DNA of 64,000 bases from JAUSNA01 sp964511965 (GTDB lineage: Bacteria; Patescibacteriota; Microgenomatia; Levybacterales; GWA1-39-11): assembly GCA_964511965.1 (NCBI GenBank), contig CAZEGF010000023.1:100725-164724 (forward strand), given 5' to 3'. A program made the translations under genes and the position numbers. Of the stretch, positions 23,560 through 33,714 are shown piece by piece (position 1 is the first letter of the stretch; each line of letters starts with the position of its first letter). Under the pieces are notes generated by a model. The model was given only the letters and a program-made list of their open reading frames with translations, was not told the origin of the DNA and did not search any database.

Positions 23560-25691
23560 AAAAATATTTACCTTTAATTACATTATTAATAGTATCAATT
23601 TTTTTCTTTTATCAAACTTTTTTTCTTTTTAAAGTTCCATTCCCGGGAGATCTTCTAGTCAGTGAGTATTCACCATGGAAGTACAGTTCCTATTTAGGAT
23701 ACAATCCGGGCTCATACCCAAATAAAGCTCAATATTTTGATGTAATAAGGCAATTATATCCATGGAAAATTTTAGCAATGGATTTGTGGAAGAGTGGAAC
23801 AATTCCATTGTGGAATCCATACAATTTTTCCGGAAGCCCTCTTCTTGCAAATAACCAATCAGGAGTATTTTACCCATTGAATGTATTATTTCTCATAAAT
23901 GAAAATGGCGCTTCCTGGAGTATGTATATTTTCATGCAACCATTTCTTGCATCTCTTTTTATGTATGTATATATCAGATCACTAAAGCGGTCAACATTTG
24001 CTGCATTAATATCTGCAATTTCGTTCGGGTTCTCTCTTTTCATGTCTACATTTTTAGAATATGGAAATATTGGGCACACAATATTGTGGTTGCCTCTTAT
24101 TCTTTTCTGTTTTGAAAAACTGAAGGAAAAAAAGATACTTTTTGCCCCCATTCTTACCATGGCAATATGTTTTGCTTTTTTTGCCGGACACCTGCAAATA
24201 GCCGCATCAATAGTTTTGTTTTCAATAGTTTATTTACTCATAACAAATATGAAAAACAAACGGGTTCTAATTACCGGATTTTCATTTATTTTTTTGGGAA
24301 TACTATTATCAAGCATTCAATTAATTCCAACGCTTGAACTTTTGCTAAATTCAGCAAGAGATGCACATTCTAGGCATATGATAAATGACTTATTTCTTTT
24401 GCAACCCCAACAATTACTATTATTATTCGCGCCGGATTCATATGGTAACCCGGCTACCCGTAATTACCTTTTGACAGATACATATCCGGGTAATGCTATA
24501 TATATAGGTATATTGCCTCTCCTTTTTGCGACAGGTGCTATATTTCGAAAGAAAAGAGAGAAATTTGTTAATATTTTTTCGATATTTGTAATTACATTAT
24601 TAATTTTATTTATCAAAAATCCAATCTCATCCTTTGTTTTTAATCAATCTATATTCTCAGCAAGTTCACCTTCTAATTTTTTCTATTTATTAGGATTTTG
24701 CTTAAGTGTTTTGTGTGCATATGGTGTTGACACAAAACAGGTCAAATTGAAAAAGTATTTAATACAAATTGGAATAGTTGTTTTCTTACCAATATTTTTC
24801 TTTCTATTGCATTACCTTTTTCACATTCCAATTAATACTAAGCAATTCGTTGTGAGTCTAGTGGTAATTGGAATAAGTTGTGGGGCACTTTTACTGCTTA
24901 AAATAGTTAAAAATAAATACATTTGGATTCTTCCTCTTTTCGTACTTACTCTTGAGCTTTTTTACTTTTTTAACAAATTTAACCCATTTGTCCCTAAAAG
25001 TTTTATGTACCCGACAACGGATATAATAACTTACCTTCAAAAAAATGCAGGAAACAACAGATTTATTGGTTACAAAGCAGCAGCAGTTGAGTCCAATTTT
25101 GCAACACAATTTCGAGCATATTCCCCGGATGGTTATGATCCGCTGTATCCAAAAATTTACAATACATATACACATTCAAAATCAAGATCGGATGTAGTAA
25201 TTGATCTTGCTAACAAACAAACATTAAATGAACTTGGTGTTAAGTATGTTTTGGACCGAGTTGAAAATGGGGCAGACCAAAAAGTATTTGATCCAAATCA
25301 GTTTTCAATAAGTTATACAAATAATAATTGGCGTGTATTTAAAAATAATAATTCTTACCCCAGGGCTTATGTGATTGATAAAAATCAGATTATTAACACA
25401 AACATAATTTCTTATACTCCAAATAAAGTAATAATTGCAAAAAATGAAGGAGAAGGTACACTTGTTCTGTCAGACACTTATTTTCCCGGGTGGAAAGCAA
25501 CAATTGATGGAGTTGAGGAGAAAGTTTTGAGAGTAAACAATATCTTTAGAGCTGTTGAAGTTCCAAAAGGGAACCACACTGTTGTTTTTGATTACATACC
25601 AAAATCTTTCACTTGGGGTGTAATTATTACTATAATAAGTAGTATCACAACTTTTATTGCTTATATTTGGATGAGAAAATATTCAAAATGA
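23556..25691 (+). CDS. YfhO-family membrane protein
   Basis: A 711-aa protein with about 12 helices. The family signature is in the first outer loop: PFPGDLLVSEYSPWK, RQLYPWKILAMDLWKSG, PLWNPYNFSGSPLLANNQSG. The C-terminal outer domain contains YFPGWKATIDGVEEKV and ends VPKGNHTVVFDYIPKSF before a last helix. YfhO proteins are GT-C-like; Gram-positive members take part in glycosylation of wall polymers. Here it is translationally coupled (ATGA) to the PTPS-related gene before it and the GT39 gene after it, suggesting the three work together. Confidence 0.82.
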   Translation: MKKYLPLITLLIVSIFFFYQTFFLFKVPFPGDLLVSEYSPWKYSSYLGYNPGSYPNKAQYFDVIRQLYPWKILAMDLWKSGTIPLWNPYNFSGSPLLANNQSGVFYPLNVLFLINENGASWSMYIFMQPFLASLFMYVYIRSLKRSTFAALISAISFGFSLFMSTFLEYGNIGHTILWLPLILFCFEKLKEKKILFAPILTMAICFAFFAGHLQIAASIVLFSIVYLLITNMKNKRVLITGFSFIFLGILLSSIQLIPTLELLLNSARDAHSRHMINDLFLLQPQQLLLLFAPDSYGNPATRNYLLTDTYPGNAIYIGILPLLFATGAIFRKKREKFVNIFSIFVITLLILFIKNPISSFVFNQSIFSASSPSNFFYLLGFCLSVLCAYGVDTKQVKLKKYLIQIGIVVFLPIFFFLLHYLFHIPINTKQFVVSLVVIGISCGALLLLKIVKNKYIWILPLFVLTLELFYFFNKFNPFVPKSFMYPTTDIITYLQKNAGNNRFIGYKAAAVESNFATQFRAYSPDGYDPLYPKIYNTYTHSKSRSDVVIDLANKQTLNELGVKYVLDRVENGADQKVFDPNQFSISYTNNNWRVFKNNNSYPRAYVIDKNQIINTNIISYTPNKVIIAKNEGEGTLVLSDTYFPGWKATIDGVEEKVLRVNNIFRAVEVPKGNHTVVFDYIPKSFTWGVIITIISSITTFIAYIWMRKYSK

Positions 25692-27385
25692 CAAAAATTA
25701 TAAATCGATATTATTTGATAATCCTGGCTCTTATTTTTGTGCTAGCGTTTTTTTTAAGATTTAACAAGTTAGCAAGTATACCAAATGGTCTCTATCAAGA
25801 TGAAACCGCAATTGGTTACAACGCCTATTCAATCCTTACAACCGGAAAAGACGAATATGGTAAAGCCTTTCCACTCTATTTCAAATCATTTGGTGATCAA
25901 AAGCTTCCTGTATATATTTATACAACAGTTATTAGTGAAAAATTATTTGGGGTAAATGCTTTTGCAGTACGATTTCCATCTGCTTTTTTTGGATTATTAA
26001 CAGTTGGAATATTTTATTTTTTCGTAAGGCAATTGACGAAAGATAAAAAAATTGCAATTGTTTCAACTTTTTTATTAGCCATTAATCCCTGGAGTTTGGA
26101 TTACAATAGGGCAACATTTGAGGTTAGTATTTGTCTATTTTTGTTTGTTTCAGGGTCATATCTTCTCCTTAAATCGTTTGAAAAGAAAAAATTAGGATTA
26201 TTTTTGGGAGGTACTATTTTATTTATTACTTGTTTGTATTCGTACAATTTAACGCGACTTCTTTCACCGGTCTTGTATGGATTACTCCTTTTTTTAAACA
26301 AAAGAAATTTAAAACATGTTCCAAAACCGGAATATTTTGTGACAACAATTGTTTCTCTAATCCTTCTACTGCCATTTATTTTTTCAATTTTTTCAAGTGG
26401 TGGGGCATCGTCCGCAACCGGCACTTTTCTTTTTTCAAGTAATGCAGTTAAAGCTCCTCTATTAGAGTTTCGGAGTTATTTTATATATCACGAGCTTTTT
26501 TCAAAACTTTTTCTTAATACGTGGGTTCTTTTGGTTTGGCAATATTTAAGTAATATAGTTACTTATTTCTCAACACCTTTTCTTTTTGTTTCAGGATCAA
26601 CCCATGGTAATCATGGAATTGGTAATTTTGGGCAATTTTATCCATTTGAATTTCCTCTTATTATTTTTGGCATAATTGTATTGATTAAGAAAAAGATTGA
26701 GGGTAGATCCTTATTATTTTGGTGGGGTATTTTAACAATTTTAGTGGCGTCTCTTACCCGTGATATCCCCCAGGCTACTAGAAGTATCTTTCTTGTAGTG
26801 CCACTGGAAATTTTCTCAGCAATTGGGTTGATTAGTTTAATTTCAGAACTAAAAGTAATTAAACAAAAATATATACAATTGTCAGTTCTAATAGTAGTTA
26901 TGCTTACCATTATTTATTCAATAGGTTTTTATTTTTCATCTTATTATGTAAGATTTCCTATTTATTACGCTAAACAGTGGAGACAGCAAGATGCGGAACT
27001 CTCAAAATATATAAAAGCAAATGAAAGCTACTACGATCACATTATATTTGATTCAAAGTCGGGTTTTATTTATACCTCGTATTTATTCTATTCCCTCTAT
27101 TCACCTGACTCATTTTACAATGGAGTCAAAAGATTGCCTGATGACAAAGAGGGTTTTAGTAAAGTTGAAAACTTCGGAAAATTTGAATTTCGTGATATTA
27201 ATTGGCAATCCGATTACAAAACTCCAAGAACATTAATAATTACAAATAATAATTCACGTCCCAAAGAAATACCCGTTGATATCACCTTTAAATATCCGGT
27301 TAGACCCGTTGTCCAATCAGTAGGTGAGGAATTAAGCATATTTCCGGTTGAGGATATTGCATATGAAGTTGTCAAATCTAAGTAA
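25688..27385 (+). CDS. GT39-type membrane glycosyltransferase
   Basis: About 565 aa with ten or more helices. LYQDETAIGYNAYS carries the Asp38-Glu39 pair, followed by RFPSAFFGLLTV and NPWSLDYNRATFEV, shared with the other GT39 copies. The start is the ATG overlapping the previous stop as ATGA; an upstream in-frame TTG at 25667 lies inside the YfhO gene. The C-terminal soluble region begins around 445 and ends at a Gly/Glu-rich stretch. The next gene overlaps its end by 23 bp. Confidence 0.85.
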   Translation: MTKIINRYYLIILALIFVLAFFLRFNKLASIPNGLYQDETAIGYNAYSILTTGKDEYGKAFPLYFKSFGDQKLPVYIYTTVISEKLFGVNAFAVRFPSAFFGLLTVGIFYFFVRQLTKDKKIAIVSTFLLAINPWSLDYNRATFEVSICLFLFVSGSYLLLKSFEKKKLGLFLGGTILFITCLYSYNLTRLLSPVLYGLLLFLNKRNLKHVPKPEYFVTTIVSLILLLPFIFSIFSSGGASSATGTFLFSSNAVKAPLLEFRSYFIYHELFSKLFLNTWVLLVWQYLSNIVTYFSTPFLFVSGSTHGNHGIGNFGQFYPFEFPLIIFGIIVLIKKKIEGRSLLFWWGILTILVASLTRDIPQATRSIFLVVPLEIFSAIGLISLISELKVIKQKYIQLSVLIVVMLTIIYSIGFYFSSYYVRFPIYYAKQWRQQDAELSKYIKANESYYDHIIFDSKSGFIYTSYLFYSLYSPDSFYNGVKRLPDDKEGFSKVENFGKFEFRDINWQSDYKTPRTLIITNNNSRPKEIPVDITFKYPVRPVVQSVGEELSIFPVEDIAYEVVKSK

Positions 27386-28907
27386 AATTATTCTTTTTCC
27401 AATACTTTCAGGAATTTTAGCGATACCTGCAATTTTTCCTCTGGTACGTGGAGGATTTTTTCTTTCGGATGATGGTGGGTGGATGATTATACGGTTTGCA
27501 GCATTTTATTCAAGCTTTTCCGACGGTCAATTTCCGGTACGGTTTTTGAAAGGTCTTAACTTTGGTTATGGATATCCGGTCGCGAATTTTCTGTATCCAG
27601 GGTTTATGTATATGGCAACTCCATTTCATTTATTAGGTTTAGGCCTTGTTGATAGCGTAAAAGTTGTATTGATTGGAAGTTTTATTTTTTCTGCAATTTT
27701 TACTTTTCTATGGTTGCGTATTCACTTTGGAAAGTTAGCCTCACTATTGGGATCTGTACTTTTTATATATACCCCTTATCATCTTTACGATTTATATAAG
27801 AGGGGATCAGTTGGAGAGATTTTATCTATGACCTTTATTCCTTTAGCGCTTTTCGGAATTGAGAAGAAAAATTTCTATATCATCTCAGTTAGTATTTTTT
27901 TTCTACTTATAACCCATAATTCCATAGCATTTCTTTTTCTACCTATAATTTTTATTTATACGTATTTGGGAAATAAAATTTCAAAACAGACTATATACGG
28001 TTTTGTTACCGGATTGCTTCTTTCATCCTTCTTTACAATTCCGGCAGTATGCGAATTAGGATATACATATTTCAAAAAAACATCTATTTCAAATCCATTT
28101 GAGTATTTTGCAGACACAGGACTCGTAGGAGTATCTTCGATATTAATACTGGTAGTTTCTTTAATTCTTTTTAAATTTAAGAACAAAGCAAAAATCACTG
28201 CAAGTTTATTATTATTATTTATTGGTATTTCGATCCTCAGTATCTTTTTGAGCTGGCCATTAAGTGGATTCTTGTGGAAAAGTTTTATATCGCAATTATT
28301 GCAATTTCCATTTAGGGCTCTTTCTTTATTACTTCTTTCTACGTCATTTTTGGGGGCATATATTGTTGATAATTTTAAAAAAAACTTTCAAATAATTGTT
28401 TTTTGCATTTTTTTAATTATTATTATTTTTACTTCATACAATTTTCTTGCTCCGAAAGAATATACAGAAATTCCTGACAGTGTTTATGCGACAAATCCAG
28501 ATACTACAACTGTTAAAAATGAATATATGCCAATTTGGGTTAAAGATTTTCCTCACACACAATATAAAGATAAAGTAGAATTTTTAAATGGTAACGCAGA
28601 TGTTTCTGATCTTGTTGAGAAATCAAATGTAATTTCTTTCAATTTGTCCAATGTAACTTCAAAAAATCTTCGTGTAAATACCATCTTTTATCCCGGGTGG
28701 AATGCATACGTTAATGATAGGAAAGTATTAATAAATTATGATAACGATAAAGGAGTTATGGATATACCGGTAAATATTTATAGTAAAAATGTGAGGCTAG
28801 TTTTTTCCGAAACACCGTTAAGGTTATTTGCTGACGTGCTTTCTTTTATAGGGTTTGCGATATTGGTACTGTATCCGTTTAATAAACTTATAAAATTCAA
28901 AAAATGA
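27363..28907 (+). CDS. PTPS-related multi-pass membrane protein
   Basis: About 514 aa with about 11 helices. The first loop reads GGFFLSDDGGWMIIRFAAFY, where HDG of its relatives is replaced by DDG. NFGYGYPVANFLYPGF then matches the GYGYP-N-F pattern of the family. The C-terminal domain has FYPGWNAYVNDRKV. The start at 27363 lies within the previous gene (23-bp overlap); another start is possible. The last codons overlap the next family member by ATGA, giving two PTPS-related genes in tandem. Confidence 0.72.
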   Translation: MKLSNLSKIILFPILSGILAIPAIFPLVRGGFFLSDDGGWMIIRFAAFYSSFSDGQFPVRFLKGLNFGYGYPVANFLYPGFMYMATPFHLLGLGLVDSVKVVLIGSFIFSAIFTFLWLRIHFGKLASLLGSVLFIYTPYHLYDLYKRGSVGEILSMTFIPLALFGIEKKNFYIISVSIFFLLITHNSIAFLFLPIIFIYTYLGNKISKQTIYGFVTGLLLSSFFTIPAVCELGYTYFKKTSISNPFEYFADTGLVGVSSILILVVSLILFKFKNKAKITASLLLLFIGISILSIFLSWPLSGFLWKSFISQLLQFPFRALSLLLLSTSFLGAYIVDNFKKNFQIIVFCIFLIIIIFTSYNFLAPKEYTEIPDSVYATNPDTTTVKNEYMPIWVKDFPHTQYKDKVEFLNGNADVSDLVEKSNVISFNLSNVTSKNLRVNTIFYPGWNAYVNDRKVLINYDNDKGVMDIPVNIYSKNVRLVFSETPLRLFADVLSFIGFAILVLYPFNKLIKFKK

Positions 28908-30592
28908 GACAAGCAAGCAAATTGGTAATCATATTAATAGTAATATTGGGGATTGGTACTATATTACCTTTACTTACTAACGGGTTTTTCTCTTTTCATG
29001 ATAATACTCAAGTTGAACGGGTTTTTGAAATGGCAACTGCACTTGGGGACAAAATGTTTCCGGTTAGGTGGGTATCTGATCTAGGTTACGGCTATGGATA
29101 TCCTATTTTTAATTTTTACGGGCCCCTCCCATATTATATTGGAGGGGCCCTTTCTCTAATAGGGTTTAACGCTCTTGTTGCTACAAAAATAATGTTTGTG
29201 ATTGGAATTCTATTTTCGGGAGTAACAATGTTTTATCTCTCTAAAAAATATTTCGGAACTGTTTCAGCTGTTACCAGTAGTATTGTTTACATGTATTTTC
29301 CTTATCATGCTGTAAATATTTATGTAAGAGGTGCTGTTGGTGAATTTTTTGCGTATGCTTTCCTACCCATTGTTTTTCTTGGACTTTTTAAATTTTTTGA
29401 AATATCAAAATTAAAAATTAATACAAATAATTATTTCGCTTTGTTGCTTGTTGTGCTTGGAGTATTTTTAGTTTCAACATCACACAACTTAAGTATTTTT
29501 ATGCTTATGATTTTACTGGTACCTTTTTTACTGATAGCAACATTTCTTACAGATAAAAAAAGGATTTTTTTAGTTTTGTCTCTTGGTGCAATAGTATTAG
29601 GTCTACTTTTGAGTTCATTCTACGTAGTCCCTGCCTTTGTAGAAATGGGAAAAACTAATGTTTCATCACAGATAGGGGGCGGTGCAAATTTCTCTGATCA
29701 TTTTGTTTGCCCAGCTCAATTATTGGATAGTGCTTGGGGATTTGGAGGATCAACTAAAGGATGCATGGATGGGTTAAGTTTTAGATTGGGTAAGGTAAAT
29801 ATTTTCTTTCTTGTTTTGACTCTTATTATTTTGCTTCGCGTGTTATTGAGAAAGAAAATTTTACTGCAAGATAAATTAGCATTTATAAGTTCAATTCTCT
29901 TATTATTATCGGTATTTCTAACTTTGAGTATTTCAGAAGTTGTTTGGAAAAACATTTCACTAATGCAGTATATACAATACCCCTGGAGATTTTTAAACTT
30001 CGTAGGATTATTCTTATCAATATTGATGGGATATTTTGTATTTAAATTATCAGTCTTTAATAAAAGAGTAGGAGTAATTTTGGGTTTTACTATAATTCTT
30101 TTGACATTGATTTCAAATTTAAAATTATTTACTCCTCAAAATTATACTTTTTATACAAACGATTATTACACAAATTTAAATCATATAAGATTTGTTACGA
30201 GTAAAATTTCTGATGAGTATTTGCCTTCCGGGTTTGCAATTCCAAGATCAGTTTCAGATCTTCCAATATCACCGGTTGAGTTATTGAAATCTAGTGGAAA
30301 TATTGGAGTAGTAGAGCACAAAACCGGTTATCTTAAAGCATCATATCAAGCGCTTTCGGACGGAGTAATACATATTAATTATGCTTACTTTCCTGGTTGG
30401 AATGCATATGTTAACAACCAGAGTTTACCAATCATACCAACAGCAAAAGGAATGAATATAGCTATTCCAAAAGGTGAGGGAGTACTCGTACTAAAATTTG
30501 TCCAGACACCGGTTGAAAAAGTTGGTAATATACTTACTATTCTTGCTTTTTTTGTATTGTTAATTGGTATAATAAAATCTGCAAAGAATTAA
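28904..30592 (+). CDS. PTPS-related multi-pass membrane protein
   Basis: A 562-aa protein with about 12 helices. The first loop contains FFSFHDNTQVERVFEM with the His-Asp pair, followed by GYGYGYPIFNFYGPLPYYIG. The C-terminal outer domain has YFPGWNAYVNNQSL and VPKG-like IPKGEGVLVLKF, then a last helix. A GC-rich perfect hairpin lies in the coding sequence for GPLPYYIGGAL (29120-29150). A possible extended -10, TGgTATAAT (30565-30573), sits in its last codons. Confidence 0.77.
   Translation: MRQASKLVIILIVILGIGTILPLLTNGFFSFHDNTQVERVFEMATALGDKMFPVRWVSDLGYGYGYPIFNFYGPLPYYIGGALSLIGFNALVATKIMFVIGILFSGVTMFYLSKKYFGTVSAVTSSIVYMYFPYHAVNIYVRGAVGEFFAYAFLPIVFLGLFKFFEISKLKINTNNYFALLLVVLGVFLVSTSHNLSIFMLMILLVPFLLIATFLTDKKRIFLVLSLGAIVLGLLLSSFYVVPAFVEMGKTNVSSQIGGGANFSDHFVCPAQLLDSAWGFGGSTKGCMDGLSFRLGKVNIFFLVLTLIILLRVLLRKKILLQDKLAFISSILLLLSVFLTLSISEVVWKNISLMQYIQYPWRFLNFVGLFLSILMGYFVFKLSVFNKRVGVILGFTIILLTLISNLKLFTPQNYTFYTNDYYTNLNHIRFVTSKISDEYLPSGFAIPRSVSDLPISPVELLKSSGNIGVVEHKTGYLKASYQALSDGVIHINYAYFPGWNAYVNNQSLPIIPTAKGMNIAIPKGEGVLVLKFVQTPVEKVGNILTILAFFVLLIGIIKSAKN
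29120..29150. repeat. GC-rich perfect hairpin within a coding sequence
   Basis: GGGCCCCTCC-N11-GGAGGGGCCC followed by tttctct. The 10-bp stem is almost all G/C in an AT-rich genome. The shape resembles an intrinsic terminator, though the T-tract is interrupted. Confidence 0.8.
30565..30573 (+). promoter_or_regulatory. Candidate extended -10 TGgTATAAT before the 30597 GT2 gene
   Basis: A perfect TATAAT with TGn extension inside the end of the preceding gene. The next ATG is 23 nt away, so unlike most promoters here it would give a leader of about 17 nt. Confidence 0.35.
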
Positions 30593-30596
30593 TAAA

Positions 30597-31310
30597 ATGA
30601 ATCAAAAATTGCCTGAACTTACAATCTTTTTTCCATTTTGGAATGAGGAAAAAAATGTTACACATGTTGTTGAAAATGCGATTCCAATTGCATCCCAAGT
30701 GGCTGAAAAATGGGAAATAATAATTGTTGATGATGGGTCTTCTGATAAGACATTGGAATTAGGAAGGCAGCTTGAAAAAAAGCATGCGCATGTAAGGGTG
30801 ATAACTCATTCTCCTAATAGAGGATATGGAGCTGCTCTAAAAGAGGGATTTGAAAATGCTAAATATGAATATGTTGTTTTTACAGATGGGGATAGACAAT
30901 TTGATTTTGTTGAGGTAAAAAAGTTGATTGAGTTAATCGATAGATGCGACATTGTAATTGGATTTCGAAAAAGGAGAAGAGATAGTCTTTCGCGACACAT
31001 CTTAATGTATCTTTTGAAATTTTGGGATTTTATATTTTTTGGATTTTATTTCAAAGACATCGATTGCGGATTCAAATTATTTACAAAACACGCTTTAACG
31101 GAAATAATGCCGCTTCGATCTGAAGGTGCAATGATAACAACTGAAATTTTAGCCAAAGCAACCCGCAAGAAACTAAAAATAAGGCAAGTTGAAGTAAATC
31201 ATTATAAAAGGGAATTTGGAGCTCAAAGTGGTGCGAATATTGCAGTAGTAGTTCGTGCAATCTTAGAGAGTTTCATATTATGGTTTGATATTCTCAACAA
31301 GAGAATTTAA
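30597..31310 (+). CDS. GT2 glycosyltransferase, Dpm1-like
   Basis: A 237-aa GT-A enzyme. LTIFFPFWNEEKNVTHVV opens the fold, IIIVDDGSSDKTLELG binds the nucleotide, and FTDGDRQFDFVEVK supplies the metal-binding Asp. DIDCGFKLFTKHAL matches the polyprenyl-phosphate sugar synthase pattern. Likely role: making a lipid-linked sugar donor for the neighbouring membrane enzymes. It starts 4 bp after the previous stop; the flippase gene follows after 31 bp. Confidence 0.85.
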   Translation: MNQKLPELTIFFPFWNEEKNVTHVVENAIPIASQVAEKWEIIIVDDGSSDKTLELGRQLEKKHAHVRVITHSPNRGYGAALKEGFENAKYEYVVFTDGDRQFDFVEVKKLIELIDRCDIVIGFRKRRRDSLSRHILMYLLKFWDFIFFGFYFKDIDCGFKLFTKHALTEIMPLRSEGAMITTEILAKATRKKLKIRQVEVNHYKREFGAQSGANIAVVVRAILESFILWFDILNKRI

Positions 31311-31341
31311 CTGTACTAATGGCAGACGAGAAATATTTTTT

Positions 31342-32796
31342 ATGGATGAATTTGAATTGCATGCAATTGCCACTAAGTCTGTCAAAGGTGTTTTTGCCTT
31401 AGTCTCACGCTCTTTTCTTTTACAATTATTGGGTGTTGCTACCAGTTTTGTTCTTACCCTTTTTCTTGATCCGGCGAGTTTTGGGGTATTTTTTGTAGTA
31501 AGTTCTATTATTGTATTTTTTAATTATTTTCAAGATATCGGACTTGCTGCATCTCTTATTCAAAAAAAGGAGGATCCTAGTCTTTCCGAATTACGGTCTG
31601 TTTTCTTTATTCAAGAAGTATTAGTTCTGGCACTTATCATTCCTGCATTCCTATTTTCAAGTCAGATTGTAAATTTTTATAAATTGAATGGTGATGGTTA
31701 TATTCTTTATATTAGTTTGCTTCTGTCATTTTTTCTAACATCTCTAAGAACTATTCCTACTGTTATTATGGAGCGAAGACTTGATTACACCAAACTCGTA
31801 GCCCCTCAGATTCTTGAAAATCTAACGTATAATGCTTGTCTTATTATTTTTGCAATCGCCGGATTTAAGGTTCAAAGCTTCACCATAGCAATTCTTGCCA
31901 GAAGTGCAGTGGGTCTTGTTGCAACGTACTATGTTCAGCCATGGCAAGTTGGAATAGCATTTGACAAGAACTCTCTTAAAAAATTAATTTCATTTGGTAT
32001 TCCTTTCCAGACAAATAGTATTCTTGCGTTATTTAAAGATGATTTTAGGACTATTTATTTAGGAAAGGTTCTACCGATAGCACAACTAGGATATATAGGT
32101 TTTGCTGAGAAAATGGCGAATTTACCACTTAGACTTGTTATGGACAATGTAATTAAAGTTACTTTTCCCTCATTCAGCCGCCTTCAGGAAGATAAAGATG
32201 CGTTGAAATTAGCGATTGAAAAGTCGCTTTTTCTTATATCTCTTGCAATTTTTCCAATTGCAGTTGGCATTATATGTTACTCGCCATTTCTTATTAAATT
32301 TATTCCAAAGTATCAAAAATGGGAACCTGCCGTCTTATCTATAATGTTTTTTTCATTGGGAAGTGTTCTTTCTTCAATTTCTACACCCTTAACTAATTTT
32401 CTTAATGCTATAGGCAAAGTTAAAGTTACATTATATTTCATGGTTTTTTGGACGGTTGCTATTTGGTTTTTGACGATTCCGCTTATCAGAATTTATGGGT
32501 ATAACGGAGCGGCGATGGCTTCATTTCTTGTCTCATTGACTTCAATCTTTGTATTTTATGTTTCTAAAAAGTATGTCAAATTTAGAGTTTTTGGATCAAT
32601 TTACAAGCAGTTTATAGCAGCTGCACTGATGTATGCTTTTGCTATTCTTACAAGTAGTTTTGTGAGCTCATTTATGCTCATGCTATTATTTGCAACCATA
32701 TCACTTCTCGTATATTTTGCAGTAATAATGCTCATTGCCCGTACTGAATTCTTAAAGACTGCGCGTTTTGTTTTAAGTTCTGTTAGAAAGCACTAA
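31342..32796 (+). CDS. Polysaccharide flippase (Wzx/PST family)
   Basis: About 484 aa with 12 or more helices. The N-terminus HAIATKSVKGVFALVSRSF, then GVATSFVLTLFLDPASFGVF and YFQDIGLAASLIQKKED, are typical of MOP-superfamily oligosaccharide flippases. Such proteins move lipid-linked oligosaccharides to the outer face of the membrane. The frame opens earlier at 31285, inside the previous gene, but the ATG at 31342 matches where the family begins. Confidence 0.88.
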   Translation: MDEFELHAIATKSVKGVFALVSRSFLLQLLGVATSFVLTLFLDPASFGVFFVVSSIIVFFNYFQDIGLAASLIQKKEDPSLSELRSVFFIQEVLVLALIIPAFLFSSQIVNFYKLNGDGYILYISLLLSFFLTSLRTIPTVIMERRLDYTKLVAPQILENLTYNACLIIFAIAGFKVQSFTIAILARSAVGLVATYYVQPWQVGIAFDKNSLKKLISFGIPFQTNSILALFKDDFRTIYLGKVLPIAQLGYIGFAEKMANLPLRLVMDNVIKVTFPSFSRLQEDKDALKLAIEKSLFLISLAIFPIAVGIICYSPFLIKFIPKYQKWEPAVLSIMFFSLGSVLSSISTPLTNFLNAIGKVKVTLYFMVFWTVAIWFLTIPLIRIYGYNGAAMASFLVSLTSIFVFYVSKKYVKFRVFGSIYKQFIAAALMYAFAILTSSFVSSFMLMLLFATISLLVYFAVIMLIARTEFLKTARFVLSSVRKH

Positions 32797-32799
32797 ATC

Positions 32800-32808
32800 T
32801 GCTAAACT
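32800..32808 (+). promoter_or_regulatory. Extended -10 TGcTAAACT of the 32815 GT2 gene
   Basis: TGcTAAACT with 6 nt (acgaat) to the ATG at 32815, in the 18-bp gap after the flippase gene. Confidence 0.5.
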
Positions 32809-32814
32809 ACGAAT

Positions 32815-33714
32815 ATGAAGGTAAGTGTCGTAATTTCCGCGTTCAACGAAGAAGTTAAAATTGAGAAATGTCTTCAATCACTTAAAAATTTCGCAGACGA
32901 AATAATATTAATAGATAATTCCTCAACCGATGACACAGTAAAGATTGCTAAAAAATATACTGACAACATATTTTCTAGAGAAAATAATCCAATGCTAAAT
33001 GTTAATAAAAATTTTGGATTTACAAAAGCTTCAAATGAATGGATATTAAGTCTAGATGCCGATGAGATAATAACGGAAGAGCTTGCCTCAGAAATTAAAG
33101 ATATCAAAGAGACAAATGACGTTAATGGTTATTATATTCCCCGTAAAAATATAATATTTGGAAAATGGATACGTCACACCGGTTGGTATCCTGATTACCA
33201 ATTACGGTTGTTTCGAAAAGATAAAGGTAAATTTGCTGAAAAGCAGGTCCATGAAATGATCACACTTGATGGGGTTACGAAAAATCTCTCAAATCCAATG
33301 CTTCATATGAATTATGAGAATATCAGTCAGTTTCTTAACAAGATGGTGAGAACATATACGGTTTCTGAAGCTGAAAACTTAAGAAGTCAGGGGTATAAAT
33401 ACAATGCATTGGATCTTATTAAAATGCCACTTTCGGAGTTTATCAAAAGATATTTTGCAGAGCGCGGATACAGGGATGGAATGCATGGCTTGGTTCTTTC
33501 TCTTCTTCAAGGGTTTTATCATTTTGTAGTTTTTTTAAGACTGTGGGAAGCAAATAATTATCCGGATGAGAAAGATACACAAGAATTATTAAAAGAAGGC
33601 AAAAAAATGATTTCCCACGAATTTAAGTATTGGGTTGCCCACGCACAAATTGAGAATGAATCAAACACCTTAAAAAAGCAATTATTGAAAGTAAAAAGAA
33701 AAATTCTTCACTGA
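32815..33714 (+). CDS. GT2 glycosyltransferase (WaaE/KdtX-like)
   Basis: A 299-aa protein. VSVVISAFNEEVKIEKCL, then FADEIILIDNSSTDDTVKIA and WILSLDADEIITEEL with the DAD metal site, match the WaaE/KdtX branch of GT2. RHTGWYPDYQLRLFRKDKG is the acceptor-side motif of that branch. These are cytosolic inverting enzymes that add a sugar to lipid-linked glycans. Its stop overlaps the start of the next GT2 by 1 nt (TGATG). Confidence 0.87.
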   Translation: MKVSVVISAFNEEVKIEKCLQSLKNFADEIILIDNSSTDDTVKIAKKYTDNIFSRENNPMLNVNKNFGFTKASNEWILSLDADEIITEELASEIKDIKETNDVNGYYIPRKNIIFGKWIRHTGWYPDYQLRLFRKDKGKFAEKQVHEMITLDGVTKNLSNPMLHMNYENISQFLNKMVRTYTVSEAENLRSQGYKYNALDLIKMPLSEFIKRYFAERGYRDGMHGLVLSLLQGFYHFVVFLRLWEANNYPDEKDTQELLKEGKKMISHEFKYWVAHAQIENESNTLKKQLLKVKRKILH

